Below, piece after piece: positions 45,289-57,831 of a stretch of DNA of 64,000 nt. How positions within the stretch are numbered: the first letter of the stretch is position 1; the number at the start of each line of letters is the position of its first letter. The notes beneath the pieces were generated by a model. The model did not search any database, was not told where the DNA came from, and was given only the letters and a program-made list of their open reading frames with translations. This stretch comes from Mantis religiosa (taxonomy: Eukaryota > Arthropoda > Insecta > Mantodea > Mantidae): assembly GCA_030765055.1 (NCBI GenBank), contig CM060953.1:183787898-183851897 (forward strand). The letters run 5' to 3'. The position numbers were made by a program, and so were the translations under genes.

Positions 45289-45623
45289 ATTACAACATAA
45301 TTTCTTAAACTTCATATCTTCAAGAAATGCTCAAAATATTGGGAATACTTATATTCACATCTCCAGATGTGCACTGAGAATATATTTTTAACAAGGGAGT
45401 CTTCTAAAAATTTAAAATAAGTGCACTAATAGGGTTGTATTACTACTGAAAAAAAAAGGAGGCATTTAGACATGATTTCCAAATCAGGCGTTTGCAGTGC
45501 TGCAGAATCATGAAAGTAGCAGACATGCCATTTTAGTTAATTAATGGGATTAATCATTTCTTAACACTAGCCTAATATAGGCTAAGATCTTTGATAGATA
45601 AGAGTCAACATGAAAAATTCACT

Positions 45624-45696
45624 ACCATGGCCGGAATTTGAACCACGGATCTCCTGTTTTCCGTCCAGTCGCTCTAACCCATTGAGCTAACATGGC
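45624..45696 (-). repeat. tRNA-like unit, family E (tandem copy)
   Basis: Minus strand: TTAGCTCAATGGG A box, GTGGTTCAAATTCCGG B box, CCATGG end. It is about 316 bp from the next copy. Confidence 0.75.
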
Positions 45697-45939
45697 CAAC
45701 TTGCCGTCACGACATTAAATTCTCCACTGGACTCGTATATTTCCCCGGTAGATCACTAGAGGCTTTCGAATTCGAGGTACACCATTTATGGCGACTTACT
45801 ATCGTAAGTACTTGAGTCCCAGGCTTCATCATTTAACTCTTAATATTTTAGTTAATTGATGGAAATTAATCATTTCTTCACACTAGCCGTATATAGGCTT
45901 AAGATCTTTGAGAGATAGAGTCAACATGAAAAATTCAAT

Positions 45940-45996
45940 GCCATGGCCGGGATTTGAACCTCAGATCTCCTGGTTTCCGTCCAATCGCTCTAACAC
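45940..45996 (-). repeat. tRNA-like unit, family E, truncated
   Basis: Minus strand: GAGCGATTGGACGGAAACCAG, then GGTTCAAATCCCGGCCATGG. The 5' end, with the A box, is lost at about 45996. Confidence 0.7.
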
Positions 45997-46339
45997 GTCA
46001 GTTAATTTTAATGATTTATGTTTACAAACTTTTCACCAAAATTCGGAAACTAACCTTAACGCATTCAGAGACCAAACACTTTGCGTCCTTATTTTGTGGT
46101 TAAAAGATTTACAGAACGGCAAACCATTATCGAAGATAACAGTTTCGTAAATCCATGCTTGCAAAAAAAGAGAAAGTTTGTCGACTTTATAAATTATTAA
46201 CTAGCTTTCGTGCTGATACCTATCCATGCTTCCGAAAAAATATACACCTGGAATCTGCAGCAAGCGTGTAACGTTGAGAAATAATAGGAAGATAAACCGC
46301 TTGATACAAAGGAATTTTGATTCCCTCTTCTTTCTCCTT
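45997..46339. other. No gene recognised
   Basis: Open upstream of the RT fragment, but the residues do not resemble RT before about 46360. Confidence 0.45.
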
Positions 46340-47142
46340 GTTACAATATTCAATCACGTTATATATCTGATTTCTGATATTCCTGACTTAGCTCCGACTT
46401 CTTTAGCTCTTTACGCTGATGACACAGTACTATATTATTCTCATGTTAATCTCCAGCACGCACAACAAGTAGTACAGCTCTCTTTAGATCGCTTAACTCA
46501 TTGGTTCAGCACTTGGCGGATCTCATTGAACCCTCAGAAAACCGAAGCTAAAATCTTCCCTCTTCGCCGATATACTCCACTTACTCCGTTGTGTCTCTAC
46601 AGGAACAATGTCCCTTGGCTCCCCACTACAACTCCCGTTAAATACCTTGGAGTGCTTTTGGACTCTCGACTGACCTGGCGTGCTCATATCGATCGTCTTA
46701 TATCACTGGCCTCCGGGCGACATTCAAAACTCTCACCTGTGTTGCATCGCCGTTTCAGCCTCGGCCTACAGTCTTCATTGTTACTCTACAAATCACTTGT
46801 TCGTCCGCTTTAAACATATGCCTGCCAAGTGTGGGGGGGGGGGGGGCACACACATGTCATCTGCGTCCTCTTCAGGTTATACAGAATCGCTTCATGCGCA
46901 TCGCTACCAACGCTCCATGGTTCATCCGTAATCAGCAGCTCCATCACGAACTAGGACTGTTACCTCTTCACGACTACATTCGCAGGATCGCTCGTCGTTT
47001 CTTTTCCACGCTGCAAGAAGTTCCAGGAGCTGTGTATTATAACATCGGCGTCCGCAGGCGCCAGTCCTCACGCTTGAAGAGGAGACTACCACAGGACCTG
47101 CTTCTAAGTGATTCATCTGATTCGAGTGATTCTAGTGCTTGA
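46340..47142 (+). pseudogene. Jockey-like LINE reverse transcriptase, C-terminal part
   Basis: Reads ISDIP, LALYADDTVLYY (catalytic YADD box), the WRISLNPQKTEAKIF block, PVKYLGVLLDSRLTWRAHI and the thumb (SLLLYKSLVRPL). A TAA at 46811-46813 and a 14-G run (46833-46846) break the frame. The next frame continues VIQNRFMRIATNAPWFIRN and NQQLHHELGLLPLHDYIRR, ending in a Ser/Asp repeat. The endonuclease and the first RT blocks are missing (5' truncation). The 3' UTR runs to about 47330. Confidence 0.88.
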
Positions 47143-47374
47143 TGTCTGTCTTACATCTTTAATATTGACATAATTTCTCAAAGAGTATTATATGATTTCT
47201 AATTTAATGTAGTTAGGGGGCGGCCTGTTAGCCTACCCTGAGTGTTATTGTGCTTTTTGTACTGTTACCTTCTTTTCACTCTGATCTGTAAAGCATTGTA
47301 CTGCTGATCGATCAATAGAAAATTATGAAAAAAATTATATCTGATTTCTCGCGTCTGCTGATTATGACACTTTG

Positions 47375-47751
<377 letters not shown>

Positions 47752-47756
47752 TGTAA

Positions 47757-47984
47757 TTTACGTCCTCCAACGTTAAGTCATATAGGACGATAAATGGAAT
47801 AGGTAAAAAGATGCTCAAATGAGCCTAGGGTCCATAGAGCTTAGAGTTACCCGACATTCGCCTTTCAGGACAAGGGAAAACTCCGGAAACAACCTTATTC
47901 AATTAACTCACCCTGACCAAGACTCAAACTCGGGACCTCTTGAACGTGAGGCAGACATGCTATCACCACGCTACCGAGGCGGCC
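47757..47984 (-). mobile_element. SINE-A, single-tail copy next to (CT)n
   Basis: Minus strand: GGCCGCCTCGGTAGCGTGG, CTGCCTCACGTTCAAGAGG, CGAGTTTGAGTCTTGG (mutated B box), leader, tail module with an extra ATCTTTTTACC, end GGAGGACGTAAATTAC. The tail then runs directly into (GA)n on its own strand. Confidence 0.87.
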
Positions 47985-48789
47985 ACATTTTGCTGTGATT
48001 GCACCTGAACTGAGTGTGCATACACTGTCCCGCCGTGTATGTGCAATAGGCTTGCGTAAACAACTCCGTCGTTTCACATTTTCCGGTACGCTTCCACGCT
48101 TTGTCATGTAGTAACAGGGTAAGTTTAAGAAAAACTATGAATCATTTGCCTTTACTCTGCATAAAACATGCACATACAATAAATTAGTGCAACAGAGTAT
48201 ACAAATTGTCCCCTATAATAATTTAAGTGCGGGGCCTAGGGAATCTGCGGTATACAATATAATTTTAAATTATAATTTGAACAGTAACTGCAGAAGTTAG
48301 AATTCTATGTGTGGAGATTTAGTTTCTGTTGTTATGAAGGCATCGAAATATACGAAATATGACAACTGGTATGCAAAAAGCTTTTTGTGTCCTGAAATTC
48401 GCGAAATGTAATTCAGTGGTCACAGTTCAGACATAACCCTTCTGACAACATAATCGTAGCTGGTAGAAACAACGGGGGAAGTCTTTGGAAAGCGAAGAGC
48501 ACCGGATGGCGTGTGCGATAGGAAAATAGTCGAGACATCTTTCGCGTGCAGCCCCAAACAATCCGTGCGGCGGGCGAGTCGAGAACTAGCAATTCAAACA
48601 ATGAACAGCTTTGAACGTGATTGAAAACGTGCACTGCTATTTGCAGATCTGAGTTAATGCGGAGATTACAACAAAAGATCAGTTATACTAGACACTGTAA
48701 CAAACTGTGGAGCTCTTGCGGTTATCCGATCATGCCAAATTTACTCAGAATAAACAGGACTTTGCATGCTATTCCTAGAAAATAGAATT
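47985..48789. other. No gene recognised
   Basis: No domain. The last 100 bp may belong to the Penelope-like RT thumb but are not readable. Confidence 0.45.
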
Positions 48790-49692
48790 TATTACTAAAT
48801 CAACACAAATATAAACATAACCTCAAGATAACTAGAAATCGTCATGGTTTAGATTTTGGAATATACAGGAAGCCCACAGACATAGATAATTACATCAAGA
48901 AAAATGAATACAACCCAGTTTCACATCAACTAGCTGCCTTTAGAAGTCTAATTCACCGGCTATACAACATCCCACTGAGTAAGGATGAATTTTTTGAAAG
49001 AACAACAACACATAAAAGACATAGCGGTATTAAATGGATTCAACCCAGCCATCATAAGGAACATGATGAAGAGAAAAGAAAAACTGAAGATAATATCAAA
49101 AAATACCACTCTCACACCACTTAATAACACAAATTGGCAATATAGAAAATTCACCTACCATCCATAGGCTTTTAGAAAATTTGAACGAATCTTCAAAAGA
49201 CTAAACTTAAAACTAGCACACCAAAACAAATTCAGTCTGAGGAACCTGCTAAATAAACCACTGAAAAATACAATCCCCAACAATTTGAAATCAGGAATTT
49301 ATCAGATTAATTGTGAAACCTGTGAAAAAAGCTACATAGGAAAAACTAAGAGAAACTTGTTAACCAGGCAAAAAGAACACCAGAGGAACATTAAGTTGAA
49401 ACAAACAGAAAAATCTGCAGTGTCACACCATTTTTGGACAGAAAACCACAACATTGGCCACAACATTAAACTGTTAAAATCTTTAAGTACACCCATAGAA
49501 TTGGATATTTGGGAAAAAATATTCATAAACAAAAACCGTGATAAAGTTATAAATTTTGAAATCCAGGCATTAAATGAAGTATTAAAACTTAGTGCCCCTA
49601 ACACCAGATGGCAGAGTGATCGGAACTCCGTAGTAGTGGAAGAAGAGGAAGGTTCATGTAGTCACCAAACAGCTGAGGATGAGATCGAATGA
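48790..49692 (+). pseudogene. Penelope-like RT C-terminus plus GIY-YIG endonuclease
   Basis: Frame 1 reads ITRNRHGLDFGIYRKPTDID and SHQLAAFRSLIHRLYNIPLS, typical of the RT thumb region of Penelope-like elements. A shift in the T run at about 48988 leads to FLKEQQHIKDIAVLNGFNP. A TAG at 49165-49167 interrupts that frame, and the same frame then gives SGIYQINCETCEKSYIGKT, the GIY-YIG motif with CxxC, followed by NLLTRQKEHQRNI and the conserved HFWTENH block. GIY-YIG nicks the target for the RT. One frameshift and one stop make this copy inactive. Upstream RT motifs are missing. Confidence 0.9.
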
Positions 49693-49772
49693 TCTTAAAA
49701 ACGTTTCAATTATACAAGTAAGTGAAGTTTGAGTGTAAACATAGTGACTCATAAATCAAACTCAAATATAGA
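48790..49772 (+). mobile_element. Penelope-like element, 5'-truncated copy
   Basis: Contains the end of the RT, the linker, the GIY-YIG endonuclease and a 3' UTR that ends with the same sequence as the copy at 44819-45288 (ACGTTTCAATTATAC ... AAATCAAACT). Confidence 0.85.
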
Positions 49773-49859
49773 AAAGTATTCTAACCAAAATCAATAATGT
49801 CTAAGATGGTAAAAAATAACGAACGTTCTTCCCTATTAAGTGTTAATGTGTTTATGAAA

Positions 49860-50636
49860 GCAGCACAGTGGTGTCGTTGAAGGTTGAACCTCCTCCTCCT
49901 TGTCCCTTACTGGCATTGTGGTGAGTTTTAATGATATGACGGTGGTGAATAGGTAATGTAATAGTTTTTTAATTAGTTGTTAAGGATTGGAGTGTAATGT
50001 ATAGCTCAAATATGGTTTTTAGGGGCCTATGGTGGTGCTAGCACTAGTCTGGGTCGCTTGTAGGTTTCACCGGGTCGAGGTCATATTCCCCCAGACCGCG
50101 GATAAGGCTTTTGAAGCTGGAAGGGAGTTTGTTATAAAAACCATGGGATATGGTAGGAATGTAGTCTATGATTTTTGGGAAGGAAAGTTCTGCATGGGCA
50201 TTATCGTTAGGGATGTACCAATCGGAAACTGTTGCCATCCGAAGGTAGCCGTTTTGAAAGACTTGGGAGTTTGTGGAGATGTGATTTTGCTGCAGCTCCC
50301 CAGACTGTGCAAGCATAGGTTAGTGCAGGGCGGAGTATTTGCTTGTAAATTAGCAACTTGTTAGGCAGGCTCATTGTCGATTTCCTATTGTATATAGGAT
50401 ACAGAAGGCCATCCTTCTGGACACTCTGTTTGCCACAGTGCTGATGTGTTATTTCCACGTCAGACGCCAATCCAAGGTTACTCCGAGGTATGTAGCCTCC
50501 GTGGACCATTGTACTTCTTCTCCAGCCAGGCGGAGATTTGGTACATCTTGCAGAGTGCTGCGGGTGAATGTGACTGCCTGAGATTTAGTTGCATTTATCT
50601 TCAGGCGACAAGTGATGAGCCAAGCAGATAGCATAT
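49860..50636 (-). pseudogene. Jockey-like LINE reverse transcriptase fragment, minus strand
   Basis: From 50634 downward the minus strand reads WLITCRLKINATKSQAVTF, EATYLGVTLDWRLTWK, then in another frame YNRKSTMSLPNKLLIYKQ and LRPALTYACTVWGAAAKSH, and in a third VFQNGYLRMATVSDWYIPN. At least two frameshifts. It ends at about 50044 and is followed by a 3' UTR to about 49860. The YADD box is lost by 5' truncation at about 50636. Confidence 0.87.
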
Positions 50637-50639
50637 CAG

Positions 50640-51000
50640 CGTAACACTATTTACTGTTGCACTCTGATACCGACCGACCGACCGAGGGACCGAGGTGCTG
50701 GCTGGCTGTATAAAGAAAGAAAGTTTTTGCTGCGTGCCCACCCTTTAAGGGTTTTACCACAGATAGGTTATTTTTTTCAGGATACTGTCGGATGGGTTGT
50801 GGGTTTTTAGGTAGAATTTGTTTTGAGGTAACATAAATTTGATGTACCTCGGGTTGTAGGAATGGATGCAAAACCTTATGCACCCTGGTGTTTTTTTTTT
50901 TTTTTTTCTTAATTTGTTTTAGGTTGAAAAATGTTGATGCCAAACAGCTTAGAAGAATTATGTGGAGCGCAGCTTTAGCTGTTGTTAGGATTACACTCTG
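50640..51000 (-). mobile_element. LINE 3' UTR fragment (family of 57209-57831)
   Basis: Minus strand: CTAAGCTGTTTGGCATC, TTTTGCATCCATTCCTACAAC, GGTAAAACCCTTAAAGGG, GGGCACGCAGCAAAAAC and ACAGCCAGCCAGCACC, in the same order as the 3' UTR at 57209-57487. The end has a GGTC/CGGT-rich tail (about 50670-50700). It abuts the 5' end of the RT fragment at 50636, so two truncated LINEs lie head to tail. Confidence 0.75.
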
Positions 51001-52024
51001 ATGCTGTAATGTTTATTGAATTTTATTTTAGCCATGTTGTTTGCACGCAACTTCCTTCCACTGTTATCTAGATTAAGTACAAGGGAGCGCTTGTTTACAA
51101 TTTAATCACAATACTCTGACGACTGAAAGTAAATTGGCAAAATATACTTGAGCAAAATTAAAATAAACAAATTCTTAATATGACAAATAACGATTTATCT
51201 AAGAAAAATGCTAGAATACAATCAATATTTACATTACTTCTGCAGATGCTCAGAAATGTGACTTACCACACATCTAACAGCGAGTTATTCAAACACAACT
51301 AGGCAACTAAGTGCATCTGTCAGATGTGTTTATGAAAGAACTGAAGGAAAAACCATTACAATATGGCCTCAGTGTTGAGGCGAGGCTAAATAACAAAAAC
51401 AAAGTAGAAAAGCAGTGGAGTGCAGCACACTGACAAGAGATATTATTTGAAGGGTAACTTGATTCAGTGGCTCCGTTCTTTTCATAGCCAAACCACAAAA
51501 CAGTTTCTCTCTTTTATTGCTGGGAATATTATCCAATTCTTCCGTCATATTAGCTAGCACGACACTTCTACATGGTTAACCAACACTCCTGGAAAGAACC
51601 TGTTTAAAGACGCAGACTTCTGTCACAATAGGGAAATCCAAATACTGCCTTAATGTTCCATATTTTAGGCGTAAGTATTTTTCATGAAAGCAAATACCAC
51701 TTTCTACATTTGAAAAGGCTTGTCAAGCCTGTTTCTCATCGACCTTTTAGTTTTTCCAGCATTTGCATACTCCGTCGCATATTTAAAATATATCCTGATG
51801 AAGTCATCTGATGGAATCACTAGAATGTACTTTTATCCTTCATTTTCGAAGGTGTGTCAATATCCAATCGCAAGAGGAGAAAAAAAAAGTAAACAACATA
51901 ATCCTCTTCACCACTAAACCAACAGCGTGTTTCATTCGCAAAGAAATACTTTGTTAAAAAGCCCACTTTTTTATTAAGACAGTATACGTGCTCCAATAAC
52001 GTTGCAGAAGTGCTATGTGGACCT
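51001..52024. other. No gene recognised
   Basis: AT-rich, no domains. Confidence 0.5.
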
Positions 52025-52625
52025 CTCGGCTCAAATGGCTTGATTCTGTCGCAGTTCTTGTTCGTTGATTAACAAGAACCACTCAGCTGAACAAGGTTGT
52101 TGCTGTTGAACTTCTCGTGCTTTGATTCAAGTAAACCATTCAGCTAATTGAGTTGTTCCTGCCACAAATCTCGTGCTTTGATTTATACGAACCTTTCAGC
52201 TGAACCTACTTGATTCTGTCGCAATTCTCGTTCGTTGGTTCAAGTGAATCGGCTTGTTCCTAACGCAGTTCTTATATTTTGGCTTAAAAGAACTACTCAG
52301 CTGAACCGGGTTGTTATTGAAGATCTCGTTCTTTGGTTCAAGTGAACCATTCTGATGGTCACAAATCTCGTATGTTGATTTCAATGAAACTTTCAGCTGA
52401 ACCGGCTTCATTCTGTCGGTTCTGGTTTGTGTGAACCGCTCAACTGAACCGGCTTGAACCTGAAAACAGTTCTTGTTTACCTGTTCACGTGTATCCTCCT
52501 GTTGAGCCGGCTTGATCCAGTTGAAGCTTTCGTATACCGAATCATGAGAACCGCTTAGATTTATCGACTTGATCCCGAACAGTTCTCGTCCGCCTGTTCA
52601 CGTGACCCACTCTCGTGAGTGGCAC
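52025..52625. repeat. Degenerate minisatellite, about 60-bp unit
   Basis: About ten imperfect units with the skeleton CAGCTGAACCGGCTTGATTC, then a GTCGCAGTTCTCGTTCGTTG-type block, then GGTTCAAGTGAACC. Unit length varies from about 50 to 75 bp. No open frame spans it. The GTTCAAGTGAAC core is palindromic. Confidence 0.8.
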
Positions 52626-55600
52626 CTGTCAAAACACAGCTCTAGGAACAAACAGAATATTATTAACTTGTTACAGCGTTGTCATGCTTAAACCTAAAGA
52701 AGCTGTAGCGTTCTTTACAAAGGGATAAAAAACGGAATAAATGTTACATTATTTGCTTATCTTATTACTTCGAAGTAGAAGAATGGTTACTTCTACATTT
52801 GTTCCATAAGCTAAGAGAAAATATAATAAGATATGCTATTCCCTGATATTGATCCTTCATTAGACAGCAATGAATCTAAGGGCAGTTCGATTATGATCTC
52901 CATCAATGTTAAGTATTCCAATTTTACATCATTTTTGCCATCTGTTTCTGGATTACTTTGATGGTATTGGAAACTGGAATAAATTCCAAACAAATATGTC
53001 GACGCATCCATTGTCTGTGGTGGTTGTGGTGCATCATTTCAACAATTTCGTTTACTCAACATTCGATGTAACTTCCCCAGTTAAAGGACGCTGAGCAATC
53101 ACTAACAGCGATGTCCAATCTTAGCTACAAAAGAAAGAAGGTGGGTTGCCTCCACCTACTGTTCGCCGAAGTATGGTGTATACTTGGGACCCGAAACAGA
53201 CCTCTATAATGCTGCGAATAAGTGAAAGAAAATACTTCCTGCACAAAAGAAAACAAGTGGGGTAGAGACACAAGTTGACGTCATTAGCTCGTAACAGAAG
53301 ACTTTGAGCATCAACTAATCAGTAAAACAAAATAGGGTAAATAATGTTGGCACTACCAGCTTCAGCCACTCGTTAATTGCCCCACTCACTGTTTAATAGT
53401 TATCCTATGACAATGGGAACATACAATGAATACCTGTAAAGGCATTGCCAACATTTGGGTTTACAGCATCTGATTTTAAAATCCCGATTAAATTAAGATA
53501 ATACCCTGTATGTGTACACGAAAGACATACTTACACATTTGATGTAGTGGTGTTAAGAAACTTGAAAAAAGACAAAAATAAAAAAAGGTTCTCAGTTAGT
53601 AGGTATCAAAGAAAATAACAGTTAAAAAATAAACATGAATAGAATTATATAATGCTTTACCAACAGTGGTATTGGCATAGGGAAGCGACAGTTGGCCACT
53701 TCCCAAATCTGATTACAGAACAGCAACTCTATACGAGAGGAATGTTCGTACGTATTAAAGACAGCTGCTTATATTTTGTTACAATATTGACATTAGAACG
53801 CAATATAAGTAATAGAAGATATTTAGAAGATTAGAACATCATTTACCCTGCATATTTTAAAAATGCATGCCTAAATGTTGCTTCAGGAACACTAGGACTT
53901 ATGTTCGATATTTGAATTTACCATACAGATATTTTATAAACACCTGCGAATCATTTTAACCAAACATTTTCACGCTCCGCCATTATTTTTAAAGTCCAGG
54001 GACATATTTAAATCGCTTGGCGCTGCCTTATAACTCCACTGGATCCTCTCTGATCGATTTTTTCCCCCTTAAGTTTAAACTTTTGTGCATTAAGTTTCTT
54101 CCCAACATTTCAAATTTACTCTGATCCCTATGTAAATTTGCATTCATATATCTAAAGATTCAAGGATACATTTTGTTGGATTGCTTTTTTCATTGCCTCA
54201 TTAAAAATTAAAACCATGCAAAAAAAAAAAAAAAAAAGTACCAAGCCCAACTTCATAAAAACAAAAATACATTTTCTACAACTCACATCAATTATGCCAT
54301 TAACAGACTTTTTAACAAATGTGAGTATGCAAGACATTTTTTAAAAAAAAAGTTAACTTTTTCACTGATAAAAAATTATTTGGCTAGAACTTTAAGCTTT
54401 CAATGTTTATTTTCTATTTACTCATGTTAAGTGTGCCAATCGGTAAATAAATAATTTTCAAGTTTAAAAAGCTATAAAATGCAGACACAGTGTCCCTCAA
54501 ATAGTGAGTGAATTAAAGGGCAGTCATTTCCAAAATTAGCTCGAGCATGTTAACGACAATGAACAACTGGCTAAGGCCCATATCCTTGACAGACGAAAAA
54601 TTTGCTAAAGTCTAGGTCAATTTAATCAGACACTACAACTATCACACAGTCTCTCTACTTAAGGTAGAGAAAAGTCCTGTATTTCACTGAAATAAGCTAT
54701 ATTTAAGTTTTCAGATAATCTGGTGTTACAATGACATTTTCTCTACCTTCTATCTTTATTGGCTTTAAACTATTCTTAAGTTTCTTTTTCTACTTAATTT
54801 TATTTGAGATAAGCTCATTTCCAATGGAAAGTTTGACATTGTTGACCATAATCTACTTCAGACATTTTGTCAATAGAGCATCATTTGTTTTATTCACATT
54901 AAGGGCACTAGGAGGTTGTTTTTACCCAGATAAGGCTAATTTTTACCAATATTAAAATTTGAATATATAGAAAACTAAACATTATCAGAAATTGAAATTC
55001 GGTATGATTACTGTATAAGGATGTGTGCATTTAACTACTGTATAATATTTAAATTACGTTCACATAGATCCATGCAAAAGGGGCATAAATCACGCCGTGT
55101 GTCCTGTAAAAAATACTGCATCCTATATTTCAGGTGCACTTTACTTGTAGGAATTTAAAGCTACATGCACCAAGGTTTATCCTAAATAACCTAAGATACA
55201 GTTTTATAATATCAGCTAAATGAAAATCACATATAGTTTATACTAAGCACATGAAAAATTAATTAGTTTTGAGTAAAAAAAAAAAAAAAGATAATATTTT
55301 CAACGACTGAATATTTGTTTTCATCCATTTTATAAATCACATGAATATAAATGTTAGCCGAATGTGTTCAAGGAACATTGACAAATAACCACTACAAATT
55401 TCGTGTCAATATCTTTTATAGTTTTTAAGGAACATGCACCTAAAGTATGAAAAATCAAAGTTTTGGGAACTCACGATCAAAGATTAAGGACCATCCTCAG
55501 GAAGTGGGCGTATCATTACGCGCCATCTTTAAATTGACGAATTAAAGGACTTTAATACCAGCTGACAACCTTTGTTATATATCATTTTAAAGCTGAAGAA

Positions 55601-55668
55601 TTATATAATTTTAGAAACCTATCTACCATCCAGTGCCCTTAACTTGAAAGTTGTGTCTTAACAAAAAC
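52626..55668. other. No gene recognised over 3 kb
   Basis: AT-rich sequence with only short open frames (under 75 codons). There are homopolymer A runs near 54220 and 55276. The last 150 bp may be the left part of the mariner whose transposase starts at 55669, but I could not define a TIR. Confidence 0.5.
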
Positions 55669-56532
55669 ATGAGATTAACTCGTGAAAATGTTCGTGGAAT
55701 GATTTATTACGACTTTCGACGTGGATTATCAAGACAAGAATGCATCGATCAACTAACTTCTACATTTAGCGACAAAGCTACATCATTTGCCACTACGAAA
55801 CGCTGGTATGGCGAATTTAATCGTGGACGTCATTCGCTCAGTGTTGAAGTTCGAGAAGATCGTCCAAAATCAGTTGTTATGCCAGAAAACATTGATGCTG
55901 TGCAAAAATTAACAATGCAAGATCGCCATGCGACATATTGTGAGACTGAAACAACCCTAGGCATTTGTTCCAGCACATATAAAATATTGCATGATTATTT
56001 AACGTGAAAAGGGATTGCCCTCGTTGGTTCCCACATAATTTGACGCAATCTCAAAAAGATGCTCGTGTCGCTTAGTGTACAAAAATGCACAAGAAATACA
56101 ATGGCGCCGCCTCAAAAGACGTACATAAGATTGTAACAAGAGACTTATGCATATGAGTCGGAACGTGAACAGCAGTTGACTGTATGAATGTTTCAAGATG
56201 AAGCAAATCCAACAAAAGTTGTTCACACTCGAAGCACTTCGAAGCAAATGGTCGCCTGGCTATGTGGCAGTGCCCTTAGAGGAACGTAAAACGGTCAATG
56301 CCGAATGGTACACAACCATTTGTTTGCCAGAGTCTTCAGTGAAGTAAGGAAAACCAAGAAAAACCGTAGGATCGTTCTTCAAGACAACAAGTGCGCACAC
56401 ACATCTTGTCTAACAACAGAGTATCAAAAGGTTCAAAAAATCGAATTGGTCGGTTATCCACCATATAGTCCTGATTTGGCACCCAATGAATTTTTGTTCC
56501 CGAACATCAAGAATAAATGGCGTGGAAAATGA
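55669..56532 (+). pseudogene. mariner transposase, heavily decayed
   Basis: From ATG 55669 the frame reads MRLTRENVRGMIYYDFRRG, the SRQECIDQL helix, KRWYGEFNRGRHSL and the linker ENIDAVQKLTMQD, up to a stop at 56007. Later frames give YESEREQQLTV, MFQDEANPTKVVHTRSTSK and finally LQDNKCAHTSC (second Asp) and YPPYSPDLAPNEFLFPNIK. The residue at the third catalytic position is Glu (spacing D34E). The first Asp region (GDESW) is largely deleted, leaving VTRD. This is a third mariner lineage in the window, with many stops and indels. Confidence 0.88.
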
Positions 56533-56849
56533 ATGTTTTTTTTAAGATGGTGACGATACATGTTTGTAGAAACTCTTTTGTTACCTATATTCCTAATAGG
56601 CATAATGAAAGCCTTACAGAATAAAGAGAACTTCAGAGATTATTCCCAGAAAATTAAAGAAAGATGGTGGTTTTTGGATCAAGGATCAACATGCAGTTCT
56701 GATGAAATCTCACTATCGAATTTTTGGGTTACATATCTACATCCGTATACAGAACGAACAAGTCCTTTATTTAGATAAAAGGTTCTCAAAACGTGTATTT
56801 CCGGTGAAATCTCAGTATTGAGTGGATTGCAACACTTTGAAACAGCAAG
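56533..56849. other. Repeat-derived sequence, no gene
   Basis: GAGAACTTCAGAGATTATTC (56628-56647) resembles 63731-63751. TCTCAAAACGTGTATTTCC (56786) resembles 40466. Both suggest dispersed-repeat material. Confidence 0.5.
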
Positions 56850-57208
56850 GCTCTGCTTCACGATACTTCGCCGAATGCGTCTGCTTCACTCTTGAGCAGA
56901 GACCTATCTCGGGGGTGTGTGTTCAAAGACAGGATGACACTGGCTCCGACTCCGAAACGTTTAATAAACAGTATTGTGACTTTGTGGGTTCGTGAAATGA
57001 AAAGTCCAATTGCACCACTCAAAAATGTTCTTTATTTTCACCGACTTACAGTTGAACACTTGCCAATTACACAGAATTACGTAATGCACACAATTACGAT
57101 TCACCAGTTCGTCCGTTAAAGTTCCACTTGCACTCGCGATTACGTAAACTCCTCCGACGCAGTCTTCTCGTCCGTTCACTAGCTCGTCAAGCACTCACTG
57201 ACTTTCCT

Positions 57209-57831
57209 CGCTCGTGCTGGCTGGCTGTATACAGCCAGAAGGTTTTTGCTGCGTGCCCACCCATTAAGGGTTTTACCGCAGGTAGGATTTTTATTGGATG
57301 ATGTAGGATGAAGGTGATGTAGGTTTTTGATTGGGAGTCAATTTTGAGGTTACCAAAGTACCTTCGGGTTGAAGGGGGGGATGCAGTACTTAGCACCCAA
57401 TTTTTGTTTTGTTTTAAATTTTTAGATTTTTAGTTGGGGATAAATTTAGATGCCAAACAGCTTGGAAGAATTATGAGGAGCTCAGCTTTAGCTGCTGATA
57501 GGGTTAGCTCCTGGGTTATCTAGGGTGCCCGCATGCCATACGGGGGACCCGATGCAGTCTAGATCGGCGTCTAGTGGGGTCATAATTTCCCAATGATCTG
57601 ACAAGGGCGCTTCTATGTGATGGTAAACTTGCGTATAATTTTGAAGCCCGGCGCCTAATTTCATCCTCCACGTATGGAAGACCCGATGCTTCGTGGAGCA
57701 ACGTGGTAGGGAAATAACGTCCCACAGAATAGATAGACCGCAGTCCCCTATTCTGTGCACGTTGAAGCCATGCTAAACAGCTGTCTGCTGCCATGCGCCA
57801 GATCTCGCAGGCATATAGCATCACCGGGATT
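57209..57831 (-). mobile_element. 5'-truncated Jockey-like LINE inside solo LTR 2
   Basis: ACTTTCCT at 57201-57208 recurs at 57832-57839, an 8-bp target duplication. The insert holds the RT C-terminus (57824-57516) and a 3' UTR with GGTAAAACCCTTAATGGG and GGGCACGCAGCAAAAACC. It is related to the fragment at 50640-51000. Confidence 0.82.
57516..57824 (-). pseudogene. Jockey-like RT C-terminal fragment
   Basis: About 102 codons read YACEIWRMAADSCLAWLQRA, QNRGLRSIYSVGRYFP, TTLLHEASGLPYVEDEIRR and KLYASLPSHRSALVRSLGN. This is the thumb and C-terminal tail of Jockey-clade RTs, uninterrupted here. No catalytic motif remains because of 5' truncation. Confidence 0.85.
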
